The notes under the pieces are model-generated. The model worked only from the letters and a program-made list of their open reading frames with translations. It was not told the origin of the DNA and ran no database searches. Positions 18,153-29,043 of a stretch of 64,000 nucleotides of DNA are shown here, in pieces (the stretch's first letter is position 1; every line of letters starts with the position of its first letter). Where the stretch lies: contig NC_088299.1 of the NCBI RefSeq assembly GCF_032854445.1, positions 10,161,608-10,225,607 of the forward strand, given 5' to 3'. The translations under genes were made by a program, and so were the position numbers. This DNA is from Liolophura sinensis. Taxonomy: Eukaryota > Mollusca > Polyplacophora > Chitonida > Chitonidae.

Positions 18153-19440
18153 TGATGACTGAACAGACACTGTGAAGTAAAAAGGAAAGGTCTTGTTAAG
18201 CTATTGTTGCTAAATTAACCCATATATACCGACTCTGTGTAGTCATTATTTTATTAAACAAGTTTCGATTTTATCATATACCGATATATCTCTAAAAGCT
18301 CTGTCTCTAAATGGTTTATTGGGGTTTAGCCGTTTTTTAGTGTAAGGGGTGGCCTAGGGTTATTATGACGGTGGGCTTTTTTCCGGTGAGCGTTTTGTCC
18401 TACACTCATGCACACAGGTGTCCGAAAGTGTCAAAATGTCTGACTTGTTTGTGGACGGAAAATATGTGGGGTTTTTTGCTTGAATATGGGCATTGTATAA
18501 CTGCAGTGTGTTCTTCCATATGCTAAGGCGGTGTTTATAATGGCAGAGTTTTGTGAACTAAAGAATTGATTGTCTAACGTTGTTCAATGGGGCAGTAAGA
18601 ATATAACTGGGTGGGTGGTACATGTATGTGACGAGCTGGGATTTCTTCTCAAGTTAAGTGCTAAAACACCATGCATGCAGCATATGCACTCTGTGTATAG
18701 AACATATAAACAAAGAAGAAATTTACGAAATACACATCACCGAATGAAAGTGTGACTTGGCCGTGCTAATCTCCTCTGACATTTTGTGTGAACACACAAC
18801 GGGTAAATAAGCTAGTGTCCTGTGTATGAAAATAGTGCGAAGGGCGGGGGATAGGGGAGGGGGCATAATACGTTAGGTTTGCTGTCTGCGTAACCTTACA
18901 GAGCGGACAGGCTCTAGTGAGGGAACCAGCAGTCGACTGACATTTCCAAAACCACAAGTGATGGTAAAACAATTACCTCAGCTCTGTCACAACTGTGTAA
19001 AAGGTGAAAACATTGTAAATAATGACGATACTCCTATATCTCATTAAGCTGGGAATTGTCTACAAATAACCGAAAAGGTGTAGGGATGCGCCTGTCCTGG
19101 TTGGCTCATCCGACTTAAACGCCCATAGATCACCGTACCACCGCCGACATACCCTTGAATGAATTATTATTTCTTATCACCACACGGGCAATATTTCAAC
19201 CATATCGTGGCGAGGTTGAAAGGAGTATTTTAGCGTGAGCACAATATGTCCAAACACAGTACAGTTAATAAATAAAAAGATTCTACAGCTTGAGCCCGAA
19301 TATGAGAGTTGTAGAAGTTATTAAACAAAGGATATTCCCGAAGTGTTGCACTTCTTTATGGGATATAGGAGGTTGAAGATAACACCGGTTCCTTTTATCT
19401 CTATTCCTCTGCATGGTGCCTACAACGTGAGGTCTTTCTT
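18153..19440. other. Intergenic, no recognised gene
   Basis: No supported exon. A 65-bp fragment at about 19150-19215 (CGGGCAATATTTCAACCATA, TCGTGGCGAG) matches one at 45015-45075 and looks like a remnant of a further SINE family. Confidence 0.35.
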
Positions 19441-19441
19441 T

Positions 19442-19692
19442 CGGGGCCTCCGAGACTGTGGATAGCGTGCTAGCGCAGTACAATGACGCAAGCTCAAAGT
19501 GCGATCGCTGTGAGTTCAAATCCAACTCATGCTACCTTCCTCTCCGATCGTGCCTGGAGAGATTTGGAAGCAACCTTCGGATTGTCTTGAATTTCTCTCG
19601 GTCTCTGCCCGGTTTCCTTTCACCATAATTCTGGCCACCGTCGTATAAGTGGAATATCCTTTAGTATGGCGTAAAACACCAATCAAATCAAG
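19442..19692 (+). repeat. SINE family 1, full length
   Basis: Head GGGGCCTCCGAGACTGTGGA, B-box-like GAGTTCAAATCCAACTC, tail GGCGTAAAACACCAATCAAA. Confidence 0.85.
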
Positions 19693-19999
19693 GCAAATCC
19701 TTTTATTTGCCCTGCAAGATGTCTCCACATAAAACATTCAACGGGAAACTCAGAAGGGGTACACAAATAGGTTCAAATCTCAGTTACCGTTGTAACGATA
19801 TAGTGCTTCTGTACTCACGTTTGCGCCACTTACGACGTTGGTTAATTTATCTTCCACTGATACGTTGGCTTTTGATAAATAACTGGCCAACTTTCATACA
19901 TGTGACATGTCATCTATTATTTGAAAATCGGAATGCTCGGCGTAAGCCACCGAAGATAGTGACGAACTTTCCAACGTGTTTAGACCTATAATGTCGTAA

Positions 20000-20190
20000 G
20001 TAAGAATTTTCACTTATGCGACGGCGATCAGGTTTATGTGTGGAGGAGACAGCAGCACACCGAGGAAAACACCGCCCTATGAAAGGTACCTAAACACAAT
20101 CTGGCTTAGAGCTACACCCCTGACAGCAAGGGCTGGAATCGAACCCTCGATCTCACTGGTAAAGGTCCCGTCAGGATGTGGTGAGAACAT
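20000..20190 (+). repeat. SINE family 3, diverged copy
   Basis: Contains TTCACTTATGCGACGGCGAT, GGAGGAGACAGCAGCACACC and GAATCGAACCCTCGATCTCA, an arrangement shared with 24.7, 25.2, 34.65, 36.3, 38.85 and 61.04 kb. Confidence 0.5.
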
Positions 20191-20717
20191 CGCTTTTCTA
20201 GCATAAGCCGGACAGGTCTTTAGTGCGTCAATCTTATCCCTCATTGTGCGAGACAAAGTGAATATTTGACATCATTACTGCGTGCAAACTCTTAGAAAGC
20301 GCAACCGGCTGTGCTTGCGTGGTTTACTTCCAACTGTGACTTCCTGCCTTGATGCAGTATACGCACACTTTACTTATGTAAGACTTTTGTGACTTATAGG
20401 CCTGTTTCGTGACGTCTTAAAGTATACTTTACAACCAAACAGAGTGTGAAAACTGCATGTATTATGTGTATACATGCCCACACCGTTCAACAAGTTGTGC
20501 ATGGTATGTGTAGGCCGACCGTAACTGTACTGAAAAAAGTCTCAAGATTTCCCTGTTAAAGTCAAACGGGTTCCCTGAACCGTAGAAGGCACCTGCAGCC
20601 CATTAAATTTTTGCGCTGATCTGGATCTTAGCTGATGTAGGAATTTTTTAAAGCGTATTTTCACCATTGCGAGATATGTCCCTTTGTCTATAATGGGAAA
20701 GTGTATATATTTAGTAA

Positions 20718-20975
20718 GGGCCTCCGTGGCTAGCGCAGCGTAATGACCCAGGAGTCTCTCACCAATGCGGTCGTTGTGAGTTTATGTCCAGCACATGCTG
20801 GCTTCCTTTCCGGCCGTACGTGGGAAGGTCTGCCAGAAACCTGCGGATGGTCGTTGGTTTCCCCCGGGCTCTGCCCGGTTTCCACCCACCATAATACTGG
20901 CCGCCGTCGTATAAGTGAAATATTCTTGAGTACGGCGTAAAACACCAATCAAATAAATAAATAAATATATATTTA
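20718..20975 (+). repeat. SINE family 1, full length
   Basis: Well-preserved copy: GGGCCTCCGTGGCTAGCGCA head, TTCCACCCACCATAATACTG core and AATCAAATAAATAAATAAAT tail. Confidence 0.88.
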
Positions 20976-20989
20976 GCTACGGCGAAGAT

Positions 20990-21720
20990 TTGAGCAGTCT
21001 TGTTATGACGCTCCCGAGGAGACGGACTGTTTATAACTGTTGGTTGGATCTGAGATAAGGAAACGTCTATCTTAATGCCAGGTATAGTTTTTATCCGCCG
21101 CCGTCTCCCTCCCGTTTTGTATTGGGAATTAGTCCTCTACCTCAAGAATTATAATATTTCATACATTTGACATATAGACCTGGGCCCGCGGTTCTTCACA
21201 ACTGGTTTCAGACTTAATGCCAGATTTAACTTCAAGCCAAGTCTTCGGTTTTATTCTTCCCCTGAAAAAAAATGTGTACCGGTATGTTAAAAATCATAGA
21301 ATTAAAACTTCTGCTGTTATACTTTGACACTGGAGAACTGTATTGATTGCTGAGTTTGGCTGAAATTTTAAATATAAAGTAGGACTTAATAACAGTATCA
21401 GTTAATGCACTTTCGAACAACTGGGCCCTGAATTTCTTTCATGCAGGCGATACTGGGTTCAAATTAAGGTTAATGCCACTGAAAGGTCAAGCATGTGTTA
21501 AAACCGTGTAACCAAATTTCTCAGCCAAACTTTGAATCAAATTTCATGAAACTTGGTATATATCATTTCTGCAGTGATGGTTGCAAACTAAATTACTCAA
21601 GGTCAAGGTCATGCAAAAGCTGAAACATGTAGAGGAAATTGCTTTGTTTTAAGTTTTTCACTTCACTATCTTTTCACTTACAATGTGTGTATGCATTTCT
21701 ACATGTAGTATGTGTCTTCA
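20990..21720. other. Intergenic, no recognised gene
   Basis: AT-rich sequence without a supported exon or known repeat. Confidence 0.3.
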
Positions 21721-21721
21721 T

Positions 21722-21998
21722 TTTGGTAGAGCGTCCGCTTCGGAAAGCGGTAGATCCAGGGTCAATCCTTTGTCGAGTCACACCTGAGACCTTAAAAGAG
21801 GAAGTTGTAACTTCCTCGTTTGGGGTTCAGCATGAAGGTGATATCAGTATAATGGCTCGGGCAGGGCGACTTACTTGCATTCAGTAAGTCGTCTCAGTGA
21901 AGCAACACATTACATGCACTCCAAGGATTCCTTCGTCGTCATATGACTGAAAAATTGTTAAGTACAACGTTAAACCCCAAGCACACACTCTTCATGTA
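21722..21998 (+). repeat. SINE family 2, full length
   Basis: The tRNA-like head has an A-box region TTGGTAGAGCGTCCGCTTCG and a B-box-like GGGTCAATCC, followed by the family 2 body (ATCAGTATAATGGCTCGGGC) and tail (ACGTTAAACCCCAAGCACAC). The best copy in the window of this head and body arrangement. Confidence 0.78.
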
Positions 21999-22585
21999 TT
22001 GTTAAATGCCGCAGATTGTGATAGTCGGATGAAGGTAAGAGATTTAATTTTCAATCATTTTGTGTATGAGATTAATAATTAAACAGCATGATTATTTATT
22101 GAATTATGGAGAACAGGGTCATTCATGCAGAAGCCGTCGTGCAATATGTAACCTTTAATGATTTTTGATTGGTCAAAATCACGATCTGACATCCTCTATG
22201 TGGAGAGAGTGATGCGTTATGACGTCACATAATGAGTAATAACGTGAGTGTTCAACCGACCACAAGGTTAGTCTAGACCTATAGTATGCCTAACACCGTC
22301 AAAACAAATGGATTAAAGTCGCTAAGATATGTGGTTAGCTGCGTAACCCCTCCTTTGATTCAAGATTCAAGAAGACCGATGAAGTGAGATTTGAACAGAT
22401 GTCTTATAAATTTTTCGTTGTATTAAATATGATGCATACACCGAGATCCCTTCTTTCCCCATTTCGGTAAATGTACCAAAACTTATATCACCTATCAAGA
22501 CAAAAGTTTATTTTTGCTTACTGTGGTGTATTAGATTTTAATAAGGACCTGAGATATGCTTGCTTACCAACAGCGACAGGAAAAT
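21999..22585. other. Intergenic, no recognised gene
   Basis: No exon or known repeat recognised. Confidence 0.3.
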
Positions 22586-22587
22586 AC

Positions 22588-23360
22588 AGTTTAGCGTGGT
22601 GTTTTCTCCGGTGGAGATATACTTTAGCGTGGTATTTTTTCCCCTGGAGATATACTTTAGCGTCATGTTTTCTCCGTTGCAGATACACTTTAGCATGGTG
22701 TTTTCTCCGGTGGAGACACTTCAGCATGGTGTTTTCTCCGGTGGAGACACCTTTTGGTCTGGTGTTTTCCCCGGTGGACACACTTTAGCCTGGTGTTTTC
22801 TCCGTTGGAGACACACTTTAGCGTGGTGTTTCCTCCGGTGGAGACACACTTTAGTCAGGGGTTTCCTACGGTGGAGACACTTTAGCATGGTGTTTTCTCC
22901 GGTGGAGACGCTTTAGCGTGGTGTTTTATTCATTTTAGGCACTTTAGCGTGGTGTTTTATTCATTTTAGACACTTTAGCGTGGTGTTTCCTCCGGTCGAG
23001 ACACACTTTAGCGTGGTTTCTTCTCCGTTGGAGACACCTTTTGGTCTGGTGTTTTCCCCGGTGGACACACTTTAGCCTGGTGTTTTCTCCGTTGGAGACA
23101 CACTTTAGCGTGGTGTTTCCTCCGGTGGAGACACACTTTAGTCAGGGGTTTCCTACGGTGGAGACACACTTTAGCGTGGTGTTTTCTCCGGTGGAGACAC
23201 TCTTTACTATGGTGTTTTCTCCGTTGGAGACACACGTTTACGAGGTGTTTTCTCTGGTGGATACACACTTTTTGCGTTGTGTTTTTGTCCGGTGGAGACA
23301 CACTTTAACGTGATGTGTTCTCCGGTAGAGACACCACTTTAGCGTGGTGTTTTCTAGGGG
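22588..23360 (+). repeat. About 35-bp minisatellite
   Basis: About 21 units built on TTTAGCGTGGTGTTTTCTCC then GGTGGAGACACAC. A block of about five units (22750-22890) recurs at 23038-23170 with the same internal variants, so part of the array was duplicated as a higher-order block. Confidence 0.95.
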
Positions 23361-23855
23361 AACGGACACTTGGAATGCTGTATGAAGGAACATTTTGGTG
23401 TGGTTTCCCTAGGAAGATAGAAAGACAACATGACAGAACTTCATCCATGCAAATGCATTAATTGTGAAAGGATAAGATTTGTAAAATAAAAGGAGAAATT
23501 TTGACAAATATGATCAAATATTTTGACATTATGTGAAAGGGGGCCGATTCTCTGCTTTTATTTCCTTTTTGAAATGAAACTTGTGGTGAATACTTCAAAA
23601 ATAAAAAATCTGAACTAATATTCATCTGTTTTCTTATTACCTCATAATTAGTCATACATCTTTTGATTTAACACTAATTCCCAGCAATGGCTTTATAATG
23701 CCTTCTCCAATATATAATCAAAATGTAGGCCAAAGTTCTAAGACTTCAGCTCTTGCCCAATGTTACAGCTCCAAAGGTTCAAACTGTGACTGGTTTTGTC
23801 GTAACTTAAAATTTATAAGGTGTTCAAAACTTGATACACGGTTCAAACGTAAGAA

Positions 23856-24118
23856 TTTATTTATTTGATTGTTGTTTTACGCCGTACTCAAGAATATTTC
23901 ACTAATACGACGACGGTCAGTATTATAGTGGGAGGAAACCGGGCACCGCCCGGGGGAAACCCACGACCATCCGCAGGTTGCTGAAAGACCTTCTCACATA
24001 CTGCCGGAGAGAAAGCCAGCATGAGCTGGACTAGAACTCACAGCGACCGCATTGGTGAGAGGCTTCTGGGTCACTACGCTGCGCCAGCTCGCTAACCCAC
24101 AGAGCCACGGAGTACCCC
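23856..24118 (-). repeat. SINE family 1, full length, minus
   Basis: Plus-strand reading runs from TTTATTTGATTGTTGTTTTA to GCTAACCCACAGAGCCACGG. All consensus domains present. Confidence 0.88.
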
Positions 24119-24711
24119 AAACGTAAGATTTTAAATCTCTTATGTCATGATTAGGACTTTGTCAGACCAATTCCTGTTTCTCTTCTGCACAATACTTTTG
24201 CTTGACCTGTGTTTGGTCATTTTGATTGTGATCCCACTACTACTTGCATGTGCTTATAAACCAAAACGTATCCAGTACCGGTACATCCGAACTCCGTATT
24301 ACATGGGTTCGTTATATCACGTGGTTTGTTCAGTTGATATGTAACAATGATAAGAGTAAACAGGTATACATGATTCCAACTTGCCGCGATATCCCCCGTC
24401 TAATTCACAGTGAGTTTAACCAAACTATCCTTGTTTCCAAATTCATTTGTCTGCTATGTAGATGTAGACGTCTGCACAAAAAGATACGAGCAACTTAACG
24501 CACAGAATGTGATATGGTGCCATTCGATACACCTGTGTCAATATTAATTTTGCTGAAACTGAGAAATGAATATTCATATGTAAGCCATTTTTTGTAGGTC
24601 AGAATGCTTTGTGTGGAATGGTTTGTTATACATGTAGGTGGATCACTTTTTTTTCACGTGCTAACACACTTAATCCCACATCCATCGTATACAGGTATTC
24701 TATTAAATATT

Positions 24712-24835
24712 TTGATTGATTGATTTATTTGTTCGATAAGAGTTACTCAAGTATATTTCTCTTATACGATGGCGGAAAGCATTTTGGTGGCCAGAGCCCT
24801 GGGAGAAATCCATGACGCATGTTGCTGGATGAAAT
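24712..24835. repeat. SINE family 3 fragment
   Basis: GATTGATTGATTTATTTGTT followed by TACTCAAGTATATTTCTCTT and ACGATGGCGGAAAGCATTTT; truncated. Confidence 0.5.
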
Positions 24836-25184
24836 ATTTTCAGCAAACTTGCTTCCAAAGCAAAATCTGTGGTAAATACATGTATACAGGCTTAGTGAGT
24901 CGTCTTGCATATTCGGTTGTTTATTTTTTATTTATTTACTTAACCTTGTGCGTATCAATGCAGAAATTATGTAAACACTAAATCACACTAAACGGAGGTG
25001 GTATAATGAAATCACACTATAAAGGTGGTATAATGATTTTTCACCGGCGATTGACACATCTTCCAGGATGTAATTATCTAAAAAAGACGAGCAAAGAGAA
25101 ACAAAGACTATATTATGTAGTATTTGCAGAAGGCATTGTCACACATGCATAGTACTGATGTTTTACTCTTGGCTCTTTGAATGT

Positions 25185-25412
25185 GGATTAACGCCACACT
25201 TAAGGACTTTTTAACTTATACCATGGCGGTCAGTTTTTTGGGAGGAGGCAACCTAAGTGCCGTGGTTAATCAGCGACCTTTGGCAAGTTACTAACTGGCT
25301 TTCACACATGTGACGTACAAATATGTAGACCTACACGCCACACAACCATAATTCTGGCCCCTGTGATGTACGGGTAATGTTCTTCAGTACGGCGTAAAAT
25401 ATAAATAAATAA
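25185..25412. repeat. SINE family 3, near full length
   Basis: ACTTATACCATGGCGGTCAG, a GGCAAGTTACTAACTGGCTT segment and TTCTTCAGTACGGCGTAAAA with an A-rich tail. Confidence 0.55.
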
Positions 25413-25534
25413 AAAAATAAATATAACTTTTTCACGATACATAGGTAAGTCAAAGGCAACCCATCAACCTCACCAGGTGTATGTGGAACACCTCAAGTGT
25501 TGCTGTTGAAAATTACGTTTGGCAATAACCAGGC

Positions 25535-25895
25535 AGAGCTGGAGAAGTACGTGGCTCAGTGGTATAAGGTGTGCCGGGACACGAGGTCCAGGTTCAATCC
25601 CCACCCTAGACAAGGAATCTTTAGATTCCACGGGGGCGTTTATGAACAGTAAGCCGTCGACGGTTCTCCTATATATGCCGGTGCGCGTAATTATGTATTT
25701 ATTTGTATCTGTGATTGGTGTTTTACGCTGTATTCAAGAATATTATACGACGGCGGCCAGGATTTTGGTGGGAGGAAACCGGGCCGAGTCCGGGGAAAGC
25801 CCACGACTATCAGCAGGTTGTTGACAGACCTTCCACCGTACGGCCAAAGAGGAAGCCAGCATGAGCTGGACTTGAACTAACAACGGGTCCGCATA
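25535..25895. repeat. tRNA-like SINE head next to a family 1 SINE (minus)
   Basis: 25535-25650 reads GTGGCTCAGTGGTATAAGGT and CCAGGTTCAATCCCCACCCT, a tRNA-like 5' end also glimpsed at 1130, 35190 and 62670. 25690-25895 is a reverse family 1 SINE lacking its tRNA head. Confidence 0.65.
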
Positions 25896-25899
25896 GTTA

Positions 25900-27042
25900 A
25901 ACACAACTCAAAATTCTTACACCAATATGGAGTGCAGGTATTTAAGTTGGTCGGTAACATGCTAAATGTCACTGTTTTCAACATTCAGGCGTCAAACAAC
26001 AACCTGATAAGAAAATATATCGGACATGATTATAATGACAACGCTCAGTCGCAATACGATTTTAACTGTGTTAAAGAAGAAAACGATCAGAGTGTGTTTA
26101 ACGCATTTTGACGTTTAGTGTGTTTTGCAGGAGATTTTGGAGATAGATTTCTGTATCGAGTAAGTGCATGGCATATTTATCAAGCCTTTTTGCTTTAGAT
26201 TTATGGAAGAGTTTTATGTTTTGCACAAGTGAATGTCTTGAGTTTCAAGCTTTCTTTTTTAGATTTACGGGAGGGATTTGTGTTTTGCGCAAGTGCAAAA
26301 AGGCTAAAGCCTATTTCCTGTCTGTAGTTGATTGATGATGTGGACCTCTGTAACCTTAGTGTGTACGTGAGAGTTTGGTCTTAGCAATTATGACATCATT
26401 ACCAGCATGCTTTCTTTCTTAGTTAAGCAAATCGGCACGCTATGTGCGGTATCGCTTAAAGATTGCACAGTGTTCTACTTGTGCATTCGCCTAGTGTTTA
26501 TACAGGCGTGTTTGTGTGAAGGCGTTCTGTTCCACAGTGACCTGTTTACAGATGTCATTATCGTCAACTTAAACATACGTGTGTGTCACCTTTTATGACA
26601 TTAATACGCTCAGATGGATCTATACATGACCACTCACTCAACTCCTGGTTGTTCTTTGTTTATTATAAGAAGTGAACTAAAACTGCCAAGTCACTGGTTT
26701 GTTTGTTTACGGGACGAGAGGAGCAATGCTGGTCATGTGGTATGTACCCGCCCTCTCCCCTTTACGGTGTCACGTACTGGAATTAAGCTCAAGGGGCGTA
26801 TGTTTTCACCGTACTAAATACTGGTATTTGTTTTTGAAATACTGAATTTTTGCCATTTGCACCAGCTGAAGATGTCGTCAGACACAAATCAAATGAATAC
26901 ATGTAAAGCTGCAAGCTATTTTCCCAGGCGTATTTATGGACATCCGGATAACCATCAAATGTCTCTTCACACTTATTTAAGAGATTGTAATATGTACCAG
27001 ATATTATACACTGATGTTTGAATAATTTGAAATGATCCTTAC
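25900..27042. other. Intergenic, no recognised gene
   Basis: Short open frames only. No family recognised and no supported splice structure. Confidence 0.3.
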
Positions 27043-27332
27043 TTATGTGGTTTCTTTGCTCTTTTTTGGCGATAAGTATGGTTGATAGCATGCATAGAGT
27101 GGGAATATGCGAGTTGGTTAATGTGCGACGGCTTGGACTGGAAGTTGGTTGCTGTCACGCTCTTTGGTTCCATCACCACTATGTTTGAGCCTGCAGACAT
27201 CCCCTCAATGTTCAGACACGCGTAGATCATGTTCCTCAATGTCCATGCGGTGTCCTGAATGTTCGCTTTAGTACAAATACTTTGCAATCCCAAATGCCTA
27301 TAAAATTCGACACGCACGTTTGTGAAGCCAGT
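27043..27332 (-). CDS. Possible internal exon of an unrecognised gene
   Basis: The minus strand has a candidate acceptor (TTTCTATTAAG) before 27332 and a donor (ACATAA|GTAAGG) after 27043 around an open 290-nt stretch. The product reads TGFTNVRVEFYRHLGLQSIC and continues through ACLNIEGMSAGSNIVVMEPK. Composition looks more protein-like than neighbouring frames, but I recognise no family, and no partner exon was found on either side. Confidence 0.18.
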
Positions 27333-27844
27333 CTTAATAGAAAAAAAACGGTGCTGAAATTCTAACAGACATTTGAATGTCTGTGTAATCTTAAAATGAC
27401 ATTGATATTTGTACAATAAATGTAATATTGCAGTCCATTTGATAACAATAAAATAACTGTTGAAAATGAGCAATCGGGAGAGTTAACCACATAGCTAAGC
27501 TCAGACTAAGGGTAAGCCTAGACATTGTCTTCTTTACCGTATGTACATCCTGATTTTTTTTATCTTTGTTTGTGACATACAATGTATTATATTTTCAGTT
27601 TCTTGCCACATGGAATCAAAACATTTATCCTAAATGAAGATTGCTCAGAAGTGTACGGCAATTCGATATGACTCGATAACTATGTCGATTACCCCGCCAA
27701 GCTTGCACGCGACCAATTCACAAGCCACAGCCAAGACGAGGGTCCAACACTGTACATTGCCTTATTATTGGTGGATTCATTTGAACAAAGCTATAAAGAC
27801 AACCCAAATCACCTTGGCCACATTAACATAAGATCACTTTAATT

Positions 27845-28345
27845 GCTATATCGCATTGCACAAATGCTTCAGCTATCATGACAGGAACGATTGCCGTTAT
27901 CTAAGGCCTCTGTCCTTGCTTTGCTTCTCTATAACACATGCCTCAGCGATCATGACATGACCGATTGCCGTTATCTTAGGCCTCTGTACTTGCTTTGCTT
28001 CTCTATAACACATGCCTCAGCGATCATGACATGACCGATTGCCGTTATCTTAGGCCTCTGTCCTTGCTTTGCTTCTCTATAACACATGTCTCAGCGATCA
28101 TGACATGAACGATTGCCGTTATCTTAGGCCTCTGTCCTTGCTTTGCTTCTCTATAACACATGCCTCAGCGATCATGACATGACCGATTGCCGTTATCTTA
28201 GGCCTCTGTCCTTGCTTTGCTTCTCTATAACACATGCCTCAGCGATCATGACATGACCGATTGCCGTTATCTTAGGCCTCTGTCCTTACTATGCTTCTCT
28301 AAAACACATGCTGCCGCGATCATGATAGGAACGATTGCCTTTACC
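27845..28345 (+). repeat. 74-bp tandem repeat, about 6.5 copies
   Basis: Units start at 27873, 27947, 28021, 28095, 28169, 28243 and 28317 (CGATCATGACATGACCGATT, GCCGTTATCTTAGGCCTCTG). The central copies are nearly identical and the two outer ones diverged. Confidence 0.96.
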
Positions 28346-29043
28346 TAATGTCTGAGAACTATCACACAACTGTAGCTGCTCTGATTTCACTCGCTGTACT
28401 CCATGTGGTTTTTTATGTTATAAAAACACTGCCATTTGCTATATCGCATCTCTAACACATATGTTGGCATATCACATATATCACATATATAATGTGCGCA
28501 AGAACCATATGGAAATGTACAAGACCTAGGGGCTAAATATGTGGAGAGTTAGAATTAGATTTGCTGTATCCGTTGCTTCTTCAGACCCACAACTTAATGT
28601 TTGTTTAAATCAATTATTCTTCTCAGTTAGGTCTAAACTCTTTCAAATTAGCAGTGTCATTCATGCAAATTTGTTTAAATCTAACTTTGAAACCTACACT
28701 AATCTTTACATTCTAATTAGGCCAGTTGTTTGTTGTTGGTATTTTATTTCAGAATTTATTCAACATACACGATACAAATGTCACCAAGCGCGACTGACCT
28801 TGGCTTCGTCTGGTTCCAGCAGATAGAAACGCCAGCCAGTTTGCCATGAACACAAACAAAACATTTAAGAAAATAATAAGCTTAAATGAGTAGTTTTTGT
28901 GATGTTTCACGGTTACTATAGCAACTGTGGACCATATTCACAACTCCGGACGCCATGATGTATCTTGGTACTTTCAAAGTTAAATGAACATACAAATTTT
29001 AAAAACTTAAAAAATAAGAATAAAAAAATGAAAACAAAATCCA
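28346..29043. other. Region downstream of the cyclase gene
   Basis: No gene recognised. It must contain the 3' UTR of the minus-strand gene ending at 29044. A reverse AATAAA (TTTATT on plus) lies near 28745. Confidence 0.3.

Noticed and set aside
21722-21780. Functional tRNA gene
   Set aside because: A-box and B-box-like motifs are present but the sequence continues into the SINE family 2 body and lacks a full cloverleaf acceptor stem.
22471-23313. Open frames on both strands with FSPVETHFSVV or HRRKHHAKV repeats
   Set aside because: Shadow of the 35-bp minisatellite.
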